DNA of 8,740 bases from Anaerolineae bacterium (lineage in GTDB: Bacteria; Chloroflexota; Anaerolineae; B4-G1; SLSP01). Where the stretch lies: positions 1-8,740 of the forward strand of contig JAFGSL010000641.1 in NCBI GenBank assembly GCA_016934645.1, read 5' to 3'. A program made the translations under genes and the position numbers. The notes under the pieces are model-generated. The model saw only the letters and a program-made list of their open reading frames with translations, had not been told where the DNA came from and did not search any database. Below are positions 1 to 6,522 of the stretch, piece by piece (position 1 is the first letter of the stretch; each line of letters opens with the position of its first letter).

Positions 1-2601
1 CAGTCCTTCATCGGGATGGCGCTGTACCCCAAAGTGGGTAAACCCTGGCAGTTTGTGCTGAACCAGTGTTCCTACCCGCGGGTCTGGTCGCCGGAGGAAA
101 CGCAGCTTTTCCAGGAAATCGGTCGGCGGCTCGAAGATAGCCTGGGTACTTTGCTGGCTTATCAGCAATTGCAAGATAGCGAAGCACGCTACCGCCTCAT
201 GGCCGAAAACACCGCGGACACAATCACCATCTTTGATTTTAACCTCAAGCCGGTCTATGTCAGTCCATCGGTATTCAGGTTGCGCGGCTATACGGCTGAA
301 GAGACAATGGCCCAATCACCGGATCAAATCCTGACACCCGCATCTCTGCAAACTGTAAACAAGCTGTTGGCCGGGCAAACAGCTCTGGGGGCAGACGAAA
401 CAGCCGATCCGGCCAGAACTGTTTTGCTGGAACTTGAGCTGTATTGTAAAAATGGGGCGACGATCTGGGTTGAGCTTGCCGCATCTATTCTAAGAGACAC
501 CCACCTCAAACCGACCGGCACACTGGCCGTGGTTAGAGATATCACTGAGCGCAAACAGGCAGAGGATGCGTTACGACAAAACCGTGAGGCTGCACTGCAA
601 TTCTCCGCACAGTTGGCGGCACTTCAGCAAGTGACCATTCAACTTTCCAAGGCCGAATCTTCCGATGACCTATGCCAGCGTGCGGTCGAGTTGGCGTGCT
701 CCCACCTGGGATTCGACCGAGTCGGTATCTGGTTTATCGAAGAGGATCGTGGTTTCCTGCGCGGTTCGTTCGGGACAGACGAACAAGGAAAACTACGGGA
801 CGAACGGGACCTGCGAACTGAATTCAGGCAGGAAGGCTTGGGCTGGCAGGTTTTCTCTCAAAAGCAACCTGTGGCTTGTAGCGAGCGCACAACACTGGTA
901 CATCAGGGCCAGGAATTGGGCGAAGGAACCCTTGCCGCCGGCGCGCTTTGGGATGGTGATCAAGTCATCGGCCTCGTATATACTGATAATCTTATCAGCC
1001 ATCAACCTATCACGGAGCAACAGCTCGAGATTTTGAGACTCTATGCTACAACACTGGGACATCTTCTCGAACGCAAGTGGGCTGAGGAAGAGCGTGAACG
1101 TCTGACGATTCAAATCCGTGAACAAGCACGGGAACTGCGACATATTCTCGCCACTGTGCCGGAAGGCGTGCTGTTGCTGGATAGTGAGCGACGTATTGTG
1201 CAAGCCAATCCTGTAGCCGCGAAAGACTTGGCCACATTAGCTGGCGTGAAAGTAGGCGACATCCTTACCCACCTGGGCGACCGTTCGTTGTCCGAATTAC
1301 TCACTTCGCCATCCACGAAGGGGTTATGGCACGAAGTCAAGGTTGATCAGCGCGTTTTTGAGGTCATCGCCCGACCGATGGAAAACGGCCTTGAGCCGGA
1401 ACACTGGGTATTGGTCATTAACGATGCGACCCAGGCGCGAGAAGTACGCGAGCAGCTTCAGCAACAAGAGCGGATGGCTGCCGTGGGTCAATTGGCTGCC
1501 GGCATTGCTCACGATTTTAACAATATCATGGCCATCATCATCCTTTACGCCCAAATGACCGCGAAGGTTGAGACTCTGCCGGCTCACGTCCTAGAACGAA
1601 TGGTGGTTATCAATCAGCAAGCCCGGCACGCGACCCGGCTCATCCAACAGATTCTCGATTTCAGCCGGAAATCAGTCCTTGAACGGCAACCTCTCGACAT
1701 CCTTCCCCTTTTGAAAGAACAGTGCAAGCTATTGGAACGTACCTTGCCGGAGAATATTGAGATAAGCCTGGATTACGAGCCGGCTGAATACATCGTCAAC
1801 GCTGACCTGACACGCATACAGCAAGTCATAATAAACCTGGCGATCAATGCGCGCGATGCGATGCCGAACGGTGGGAAACTGTGCTTTACCTTATCCAGGA
1901 CGCTCATAACAAACAAAATCAGATGTGTAACCTGTGATGAAATGCCAAGTGGGGAGTGGGTGCGCATTGTGGTGACAGACACAGGTAGTGGCATTCCTTC
2001 CGAGGTGTTACCGCATATTTTTGAGCCATTCTTCACCACCAAAGCACCTGGACAAGGGACCGGACTGGGGTTGTCGCAGGTGTATGGCATTGTGGGAGCC
2101 CATGAAGGGCACATCGATGTGAGCACGAAGACAGGAAAAGGGACAACGTTCATCATCTACCTTCCACCCTTGCTGACACAACAACCAGAGCCACTAATCT
2201 TGGAGACACAAGCCGTTGTCTCAGGAAGGGGAGAGACCCTCTTGGTCGTTGAGGACGATGCAACCTTGCGGCAGGCTTTGGTAGATGCCCTGGGATCGCT
2301 GAATTATCAGGTACTAGAGGCTGCAAACGGACAAGAAGCGTTGGATACCTTGCAACAGAGCGCACGTGAGATAGCGCTGGTCATAAGTGATCTGGTGATG
2401 CCGGAGATGGGCGGGCAAGCGTTGTTCCACGCAATGCGACAGCGCAATCTCACCCTACCGGTGATTATGTTGAGTGGTCATCCGATGGAACAGGAACTTC
2501 AAAGTTTGCAGGCAGAAGGACTAGCCGGATGGCTGCTCAAACCCCCGGATATAGAGCAATTGTCTCATTTGCTAGCGCAGGTGTTGAAGAAAATTGGTTG
2601 A
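1..2601 (+). CDS. Hybrid sensor histidine kinase/response regulator, 5'-truncated by window edge
   Basis: The frame is open from base 1, so the first Met (base 16) is internal and the gene begins left of the window. Residue numbers below count from that Met. Residues 1-50 look like the end of a GAF domain. A PAS domain follows at about 55-178, ending in the typical DITERK. A GAF domain spans about 195-352 and a second, weaker PAS about 370-470. The HisKA dimerisation/phosphoacceptor region has the H-box GIAHDFNN (His499). The ATPase domain has an N-box (NLAINARDAMPNGG, 607-620), a G1 box (DTGSGI, from 655) and a G2 box (GTGLGL, 681-686). A C-terminal receiver domain (741-858) has acidic residues D747/D748, phosphoacceptor D792, S820 and K842. 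All catalytic residues are present. No transmembrane segment is visible in this part, so it is probably a cytoplasmic sensor that autophosphorylates and passes phosphate to its own receiver. A CVTC pair lies between the N and G1 boxes. The ligand and partner are unknown. Confidence 0.95.
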   Translation, partial: QSFIGMALYPKVGKPWQFVLNQCSYPRVWSPEETQLFQEIGRRLEDSLGTLLAYQQLQDSEARYRLMAENTADTITIFDFNLKPVYVSPSVFRLRGYTAEETMAQSPDQILTPASLQTVNKLLAGQTALGADETADPARTVLLELELYCKNGATIWVELAASILRDTHLKPTGTLAVVRDITERKQAEDALRQNREAALQFSAQLAALQQVTIQLSKAESSDDLCQRAVELACSHLGFDRVGIWFIEEDRGFLRGSFGTDEQGKLRDERDLRTEFRQEGLGWQVFSQKQPVACSERTTLVHQGQELGEGTLAAGALWDGDQVIGLVYTDNLISHQPITEQQLEILRLYATTLGHLLERKWAEEERERLTIQIREQARELRHILATVPEGVLLLDSERRIVQANPVAAKDLATLAGVKVGDILTHLGDRSLSELLTSPSTKGLWHEVKVDQRVFEVIARPMENGLEPEHWVLVINDATQAREVREQLQQQERMAAVGQLAAGIAHDFNNIMAIIILYAQMTAKVETLPAHVLERMVVINQQARHATRLIQQILDFSRKSVLERQPLDILPLLKEQCKLLERTLPENIEISLDYEPAEYIVNADLTRIQQVIINLAINARDAMPNGGKLCFTLSRTLITNKIRCVTCDEMPSGEWVRIVVTDTGSGIPSEVLPHIFEPFFTTKAPGQGTGLGLSQVYGIVGAHEGHIDVSTKTGKGTTFIIYLPPLLTQQPEPLILETQAVVSGRGETLLVVEDDATLRQALVDALGSLNYQVLEAANGQEALDTLQQSAREIALVISDLVMPEMGGQALFHAMRQRNLTLPVIMLSGHPMEQELQSLQAEGLAGWLLKPPDIEQLSHLLAQVLKKIG

Positions 2602-2743
2602 CCGAGGATGTACAGTTAACCGCTTTTAACAGACATAATCCTACGCCCAAAGGCTCCTTTCACGCTATAGCAACGGGGCTTACCCTTTGCAAAAACGTCA
2701 GTTAAACAATTCACAGTATTTCGAAAGCAAGCATGTACGCAGG
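2602..2743. other. Intergenic stretch, no recognised feature
   Basis: Non-coding sequence between the kinase stop codon and the inverted repeat at 2744. I see no convincing terminator, promoter or gene. A weak AT-rich GTTAA/TTAAC pairing at 2615-2630 is too short to call. Confidence 0.5.
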
Positions 2744-2801
2744 CATATAGACCTGAAAGGTTTACACAGAACGAAGTGCACAAACCTTTCAGGTCTATAT
2801 G
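2744..2801. repeat. Perfect 20-bp inverted repeat with 18-nt loop
   Basis: Arms at 2744-2763 and 2782-2801 are perfect reverse complements around the core ACCTGAAAGGTTT, separated by 18 nt. A transcript of either strand could form a long hairpin. There is no T-run next to it, so a simple intrinsic terminator is unlikely. The core resembles dispersed palindromic intergenic repeats I associate with Chloroflexota-type genomes (from memory, not searched). It lies between the kinase gene and a decayed META-domain fragment. Confidence 0.8.
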
Positions 2802-2830
2802 TGTCGCCATCTCGGAGTGGGGGATGTGGT

Positions 2831-3046
2831 TTATTCCGCTTTGGCAAAAACCGTATTTCCCACGTCTATGTTGCGATTGAGGATAAAGGTATTGCCGCCG
2901 AAGGCGAAGGTGACGACGTCGCCGAGGCGCGTCACGTAAGCGTCGTAGAGCGAACCGGGCGCGCATGCCGCCAGCGTCATCGGGCCGTCACCTTTGAGCG
3001 TGTAGCTGTTTCTATCAATCGAAAACACTTCTGCGTACTTGGCATC
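2831..3046 (-). pseudogene. C-terminal remnant of a META/HslJ-like secreted protein
   Basis: On the minus strand an open frame runs from just after an in-frame stop (3047-3049) to a stop at 2831-2833. It gives about 71 residues: DAKYAEVFSIDRNSYTLKGD, then PMTLAACAPGSLYDAYV, then a region ending FILNRNIDVGNTVFAKA. This pattern (a short beta strand ending in GD, a PMTxxAC-x-x-G-S-L-x-D motif, then a strand-rich tail ending GNxVFxxA) resembles the last half of META-domain (HslJ-like) extracytoplasmic proteins. There is no ATG (only an internal GTG at 3028), no signal peptide and no credible ribosome binding site, and it is far shorter than the family. I therefore read it as a fragment whose 5' part was lost, perhaps when the adjacent toxin-antitoxin locus arrived. 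The alternative is a chance open frame, but the motif match makes that less likely. Confidence 0.55.
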
Positions 3047-3074
3047 TCAGCAGCGACGCGCGCTGTCGTGACTA

Positions 3075-3102
3075 TTGACAATATACGCCATTGGCGTATA
3101 TT
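3075..3102 (+). promoter_or_regulatory. Promoter with overlapping palindromic operator of the HigBA-like locus
   Basis: A consensus -35 TTGACA (3075-3080) is followed after 16 nt by TATATT (3097-3102) as -10. The spacer and -10 are filled by a perfect palindrome: AATATACGCCA (3080-3090), a single central T (3091), and its reverse complement TGGCGTATATT (3092-3102). A repressor bound here would block RNA polymerase directly. The obvious candidate is the HTH antitoxin encoded at 3221-3535, because HigA-type antitoxins autorepress from operators in their own promoter. Promoter and palindrome are seen in the sequence; the identity of the repressor is inferred. Confidence 0.8.
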
Positions 3103-3136
3103 TACTATATAGCTGAGTAAACTACCCAGACTCATT

Positions 3137-3224
3137 ATGGAAATCATCGAAAAATGAGCAAGATGATCTATCCCTCGAGCAATTGAAAACGCTGAGAACA
3201 CTTGTTGAGGAAGAATACAAATGA
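3137..3224 (+). pseudogene. higB: HigB-type toxin gene reduced to its two ends by internal deletion
   Basis: From ATG 3137 the reading is MEIIEK and then TGA (3155-3157). In the +1 frame, starting at about 3150, the sequence reads KNEQDDLSLEQLKTL, RT, LVEEEYK and stops at TGA 3222-3224. The second stretch matches the usual end of RelE/HigB-type toxins of the HigB-2 class, where an AKNE-x-x-DL motif precedes a final helix. MEIIE is a plausible start for the same class. The two parts meet within a run of five A bases (3150-3154). The simplest reading is one internal deletion of roughly 240 nt (for a family length near 100-110 aa) that also broke the frame. The catalytic core is gone, so no toxin can be made. 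The surviving stop codon overlaps the antitoxin ATG by four bases (ATGA), as expected for an original toxin-antitoxin operon. Confidence 0.75.
3207..3213 (+). promoter_or_regulatory. Ribosome binding site of the antitoxin gene
   Basis: GAGGAAG lies seven bases before ATG 3221, inside the last codons of the toxin remnant. It supports that start and suggests the antitoxin was translationally coupled to the toxin. Confidence 0.6.
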
Positions 3225-3535
3225 AAGAAGAACTATTTGCCGAATTAGTCGCCAGTGTGCGTGAAGGTGGCGCTATTTTGCGTGGTGAGGTCGCGCCCGC
3301 ACGCCGGACCGTCGTTGAGAACCTTGACGTCAAGAAACTCCGGGAGCGTTACAACCTGTCGCAGGGACAATTCGCGGCATTACTTGGTATCAGTGTCAAA
3401 ACCTTGCGCAATTGGGAACAGGGCCGACGCACGCCTGAAGGACCGGCCCAGGTCTTGCTACAGGTTGTGGCGAAACATCCCGAAGCTGTGTGGGATGTGG
3501 TCCGCCCTAAGTTGCCCTCTGAAGCAGGCGCGTAG
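3221..3535 (+). CDS. higA: HigA/NadS-type antitoxin (HTH_XRE family), orphaned
   Basis: This 104-residue protein has a charged N-terminal helix (KEELFAELVASVREGGAI, 2-19), a short linker with RGEVAP, and an XRE/Cro-type helix-turn-helix at about 38-86. The HTH core is LSQGQFAALLGISVKTL followed by RNWEQGRR, then TPEGPAQ and a final helix, KHPEAVWDVV. Length and layout match HigA-2-like antitoxins, which neutralise a ribosome-dependent RelE-fold mRNase and repress their own promoter. The gene starts with ATGA overlapping the toxin remnant's stop and keeps a good ribosome binding site. A strong promoter with a perfect palindrome lies about 120 bp upstream. With the toxin destroyed, its likely remaining roles are autorepression, neutralising related toxins in trans, or none. 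The reading frame shows no damage, which suggests recent toxin loss or retained selection. Confidence 0.88.
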   Translation: MKEELFAELVASVREGGAILRGEVAPARRTVVENLDVKKLRERYNLSQGQFAALLGISVKTLRNWEQGRRTPEGPAQVLLQVVAKHPEAVWDVVRPKLPSEAGA

Positions 3536-3545
3536 GGCGCTTTTC
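3528..3545 (+). terminator. Weak possible terminator after the antitoxin gene
   Basis: GCGC (3528-3531) pairs with GCGC (3537-3540), with the TAG stop in the loop, followed by TTTTC. The stem is only four base pairs, so termination would be weak at best. Confidence 0.25.
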
Positions 3546-3828
3546 ATAACGAAAGAAAAATATCCGGTAAACCGCTAGCGAACTTTTTCTTATCCTTCTT
3601 GCAGATCATCTTGATCACGACCCGGCCCGAGACTGCTGCCGTGGACACGCCGCCGCCTAGTTCCACCCACTGCCCTGCCATGTAGAAATCGTCCAGGCCG
3701 GGCAATGTCTTGTCCACCCCCTTGCCCATCATCATCCCGAATGTGTTGGTCGTGATCAGCCAGCCCTCCTGCGAGCCTTGCCAGTTTCCGGTGTACCGTT
3801 CGACCGTCATTGGCGTCGAGACGTTGGC
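3544..3828 (-). pseudogene. C-terminal fragment of a phytoene-desaturase-like FAD oxidoreductase
   Basis: The minus-strand frame 3544-3810 (88 codons from an internal ATG) encodes MTVERYTGNWQGSQEGW, then DDFYMAGQWVELGGGVSTA and a SGR motif. It aligns along its length with the last ~78 residues of the intact neighbour at 3928-5439, at roughly half identity by eye. Homology continues upstream of the ATG for a few codons (NVSTPMT against DVATPMT) and then stops near 3828; an in-frame stop lies at 3853-3855. The Rossmann FAD-binding N-terminus and all the substrate domain are missing, so it cannot be a working enzyme. It is a truncated paralogue in opposite orientation to the intact gene, converging with the antitoxin gene. 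It keeps the glycine-rich GGG-V-S-T motif that I regard as more typical of the family than the intact copy's sequence. Confidence 0.85.
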
Positions 3829-3860
3829 CCCAATCCGATAGCTACCTGTTAGTCAACGGA

Positions 3861-3889
3861 TAGGCAACCCGCTCTAACCATGATACTAT
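3861..3889 (+). promoter_or_regulatory. Candidate promoter for the FAD oxidoreductase gene
   Basis: TACTAT (3884-3889), preceded by TG one base upstream, forms an extended -10. TAGGCA (3861-3866) sits 17 nt upstream as a weak -35. Each hexamer matches consensus at four of six positions. Distance and orientation fit the gene starting at 3928. Confidence 0.35.
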
Positions 3890-3915
3890 AAGGTAGACAC
3901 ACAACCCGTACCAAA

Positions 3916-3921
3916 AGGAGG
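3916..3921 (+). promoter_or_regulatory. Strong ribosome binding site AGGAGG
   Basis: A perfect AGGAGG lies six bases before ATG 3928 and fixes that codon as the start of the oxidoreductase. Confidence 0.9.
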
Positions 3922-3927
3922 ATAGGG

Positions 3928-5439
3928 ATGAAGAAGAGCACCAGCAGCAGCATCATCATCGTCGGAGCCGGAATTGCCGGCCTTTCCACCGGCTGTTATG
4001 CCCAAATGAACGGGTATCAATCAACCATCTTCGAAATGCACGCGATCCCGGGAGGTTTATGCACCGCCTGGAAGCGCAAGGGCTATACCTTCGATCTCAG
4101 CATGCACTTTCTGGTGGGGTCCAAATCCGGAGCGTTTTACCAGATGTGGCAGGAACTCGGTCTGATGGAAAACCAGCAATTCCATTATCACGATGAAATC
4201 GCTTACGTCGAAGGGCTGCATAAAAGCCTGTCCCTTTGCGCGGATCCCCAACGCTTGTTGGATCAACTCATCGCTTTGTCACCGGCGGATGCGAAGCTGT
4301 CACGGGAGTTTGTGCGCCTTGTGTCGGGCCGGGGCATGATGGGGTCCGCGTCTCTCAAGTCGCCTGAGTTATCAGGTACGTTCGACAACCTGAAGATGCT
4401 TTTGGCCGTTCTCCCGCAGATAGGGATGCTGCGCCGATGTGGGAACAAGACATTTCAGGAATTCGTGCAAGGTTTTCAAGACAGCTTTGTGCGTGACGCC
4501 GTTCGATGTTTTGGGGACGCCCCGGACTGGCCTATGCAGGGATTCCCCTTGTCGGCCATGGCTGGTCTGATCGACGCGACGGTGACGGACGCAGGCGTCC
4601 CTTTGGGAGGATCGCAAAAAGCCGTCTTTAAGATCGCCGAAAAATACCAAAAGCTTGGCGGGGAGATTATCTACAATCAACGCGTAACAGACATCCTCGT
4701 TGAGCATGATCGCGCCGTCGGCATCCGATTGGAAGACGGTTCAGAACACCGAGCCGATAGTGTCGCCTGGGCTGGCGATGGTCACACGGCTATCTTTGAT
4801 ATTCTGGGCGGTCGATATCTGGACGATAAGATTCGGAAGATATACGAGGAATGGACGGTCGTTCAGCCGCTGGTCCACGTCTCGATGGGGGTCGCGCGGG
4901 ATCTGTCCGAACAGCCGTACCGCTTTATCTTCGAACTGGAAGAGCCGCTTCAAATTGCCGGTCAGGAGCGCCGCTGGCTGTCCCTGCGCCATCGTTGCTT
5001 CGACCCGAGCATGGCGCCTCCGGGCAAATCGGCTGCTGAGGTCTGGTATCCGACGTCTTATGCGTATTGGGAAGAACTGGCTCGCGACCGGGCGCGATAT
5101 GAGGATGAAAAAAAGCGCATTGCGGAGGCGACCATTGCCGCATTGGATAAACGCTGGCCCGGCTTTGCCGCTCAAATTGAAGTGGTCGATGTGGCAACAC
5201 CGATGACCTACGTGCGCTACACCGGGAACTGGCAGGGTTCGCCAGATGGCTGGTATATCACGACCGGGAATATGATGGATCAGACCCCGGTAAGGAGCTT
5301 GGCGGGCCTTTCTGATTTCTACATGGTCGGCCAATGGACAGCGCCCTTCGCCGGAACCGTCATTTCGGCACTTTCCGGCAGACAGCTCATCGAAGTGCTG
5401 TGCAAGCACGATAATAGAGCCTTTGTAACGTCAGGATAG
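3928..5439 (+). CDS. NAD(P)/FAD-dependent oxidoreductase, phytoene desaturase/carotenoid isomerase-like (COG1233)
   Basis: A 503-residue flavoprotein. The N-terminus has a Rossmann dinucleotide-binding strand with GAGIAG (13-18), an acidic residue at the end of strand two (E36) for the FAD ribose, and the PGG motif (41-43) after it. This is the layout of the CrtI/CrtISO/amine-oxidase superfamily. The C-terminus carries the second FAD contact region, DFYMVGQW (463-470), followed by a glycine-containing loop and SGR (483-485). Length is normal for the family. There is no signal peptide or transmembrane helix, so it is cytoplasmic or peripheral. The start is set by a perfect AGGAGG six bases upstream. 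There are no carotenoid-biosynthesis neighbours, so substrate cannot be assigned; members outside crt clusters act on varied polyunsaturated or unknown substrates. The loop reads APFAGTVISALSGR, where I would expect a PGGG-type sequence, so substrate or cofactor contacts may differ. A truncated paralogue lies immediately upstream on the other strand. Confidence 0.9.
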   Translation: MKKSTSSSIIIVGAGIAGLSTGCYAQMNGYQSTIFEMHAIPGGLCTAWKRKGYTFDLSMHFLVGSKSGAFYQMWQELGLMENQQFHYHDEIAYVEGLHKSLSLCADPQRLLDQLIALSPADAKLSREFVRLVSGRGMMGSASLKSPELSGTFDNLKMLLAVLPQIGMLRRCGNKTFQEFVQGFQDSFVRDAVRCFGDAPDWPMQGFPLSAMAGLIDATVTDAGVPLGGSQKAVFKIAEKYQKLGGEIIYNQRVTDILVEHDRAVGIRLEDGSEHRADSVAWAGDGHTAIFDILGGRYLDDKIRKIYEEWTVVQPLVHVSMGVARDLSEQPYRFIFELEEPLQIAGQERRWLSLRHRCFDPSMAPPGKSAAEVWYPTSYAYWEELARDRARYEDEKKRIAEATIAALDKRWPGFAAQIEVVDVATPMTYVRYTGNWQGSPDGWYITTGNMMDQTPVRSLAGLSDFYMVGQWTAPFAGTVISALSGRQLIEVLCKHDNRAFVTSG

Positions 5440-5488
5440 CGACTAGAGCAGTAAAGAAGTAATCCGGCAATTGCATGTGCTGGGGAAA

Positions 5489-5534
5489 ACCGGCTGGAGC
5501 CGGCGTGTACACGTATACACCGACTTCAGTCGGT
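5489..5534. repeat. REP/BIME-like hairpin doublet; possible terminator for the leftward gene
   Basis: Three small hairpins lie side by side: CCGGCT/AGCCGG (5490-5503), GTGTA/TACAC (5505-5520) and ACCGAC/GTCGGT (5519-5534). The outer two are imperfect inverted copies of one another (17 of about 22 positions identical by eye). Stem differences are compensatory, a G-C pair in one being A-T in the other. Read leftward, the CCGGCT hairpin is followed by TTTTCCCC, so it could terminate transcription from the CPBP gene. It lies between convergent genes, a typical position for such repeats. Confidence 0.65.
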
Positions 5535-5595
5535 AAAATCGCACTATCCACATTACCAAACTGATGTTTTGGACTTCATTAACCCGGCGTTGCTA

Positions 5596-6462
5596 TTACA
5601 GCCTCAGAGTGGCAATGATCGTCCCAATGGTAAATCCCGTCGCGTTCATCATCGTATGCGCCCCCAGGCTGGCGGAGATGGTTTTCGAGCGCCAGGCCAA
5701 CGCCCCCAATACCAGAGTACTGATTGGAACGATAATCCAGAAGGATATCGGAAGCTGGTTGATGTAGTAAATGTGGGCCACCATAAATAGGCCGGTTTGA
5801 AATAGCCAGATCCACACGTTCTTCCAGCCGGCCTTGCGCAAATATCCCCACAGAAAACCGCGAAAGAGCGGTTCTTCCGTCACCGCGGCATATCCGAGTT
5901 GGTAGAGTACCTGGCGCAGAATCATGAACGTAAGTGGGAATACGCCCGGAAGGCTGGCGGGCACGTTATCCACCTGGAAAGACATGGGATACCCAAGGAT
6001 CGCGGCGGTCAACAACCCTACCAGGAGGCCCCCACCGAACCACCTTACACTCGAGCGTGAAATCCTGGCCATGCGAGGGCGACTCAACCGCATCGCAACG
6101 AAGAGGGCGGCGGCAATCATCCATATGAGGATGCCGCCCCATTGCGGAAAAGCCGCGGGGTCTGCGGCGTACTCTGACAAGGTCAGGAGCAGTGTCTGGA
6201 TGGGCTTGAAAAGAATGATAAGACTGACCGCCAATGTGTCGATATGGAAGTCCGCCAAACGTTCCCTCTCCCACCATATCAGGCAAGCGGTGAGAAAATA
6301 CGTGCCGACTTCAAAGACGGGATCAATCCAGTCATAGTCTGCGAGCCAGGTCACAAATCCCAACAAGGGTATTCGAAGAAGCAACAGCCCGATCAACAAA
6401 GACCAACCGACGATTTTGTGGTATTGGTTGTGGCTTGAAGATGCAGAATGGATCGTGCTCAT
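5596..6462 (-). CDS. CPBP family intramembrane glutamic endopeptidase (CAAX-protease-like)
   Basis: Starting at ATG 6462 gives 288 residues. This start is chosen because a perfect AGGAGG lies seven bases upstream and the first hydrophobic segment follows at about 18-38; the 46 extra codons of the longer open frame are basic and run through a repeat. The protein has about eight hydrophobic segments. The Abi/CPBP motifs are intact: motif 1 EEPLFRGFLWGYL (E196, E197, R201), motif 2 FMVAH (H230), and motif 3 GAHTMMNA (H269, N273). The family includes CAAX prenyl endopeptidase Rce1-type membrane proteases and bacterial bacteriocin-immunity or signalling proteases. The natural substrate here is unknown, and bacteria generally lack prenylated CAAX proteins. 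It is transcribed leftward, separated by repeats from the upstream C25-like gene, so it is probably its own transcription unit. Confidence 0.9.
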   Translation of the reverse strand: MSTIHSASSSHNQYHKIVGWSLLIGLLLLRIPLLGFVTWLADYDWIDPVFEVGTYFLTACLIWWERERLADFHIDTLAVSLIILFKPIQTLLLTLSEYAADPAAFPQWGGILIWMIAAALFVAMRLSRPRMARISRSSVRWFGGGLLVGLLTAAILGYPMSFQVDNVPASLPGVFPLTFMILRQVLYQLGYAAVTEEPLFRGFLWGYLRKAGWKNVWIWLFQTGLFMVAHIYYINQLPISFWIIVPISTLVLGALAWRSKTISASLGAHTMMNATGFTIGTIIATLRL

Positions 6463-6469
6463 AGAGATA

Positions 6470-6475
6470 CCTCCT
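6470..6475 (-). promoter_or_regulatory. Strong ribosome binding site of the CPBP gene
   Basis: CCTCCT on the plus strand is AGGAGG on the minus strand, seven bases before ATG 6462. It decides the start against the upstream in-frame ATG at 6600. Confidence 0.9.
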
Positions 6476-6522
6476 GGATTACTTCCTAGAGTTTCAGGAC
6501 TTACGCAAACAGGCACCATTTT

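Noticed and set aside
16..18. ATG at base 16 as start of the kinase
   Set aside because: The frame is open to base 1 and the first residues continue a GAF-like C-terminus, so this is an internal Met.
2615..2630. Possible terminator after the kinase gene
   Set aside because: Five-base-pair AT-rich stem with no following T-run; too weak.
2687..3112. 141-codon plus-strand open frame crossing the inverted repeat
   Set aside because: It translates both arms of the repeat and the antisense of the META remnant, with no domain or ribosome binding site.
4741..5409. 222-codon open frame on the minus strand
   Set aside because: It lies wholly antisense to the well-supported oxidoreductase gene, has no recognisable domain, and is a shadow of that gene's codon pattern.
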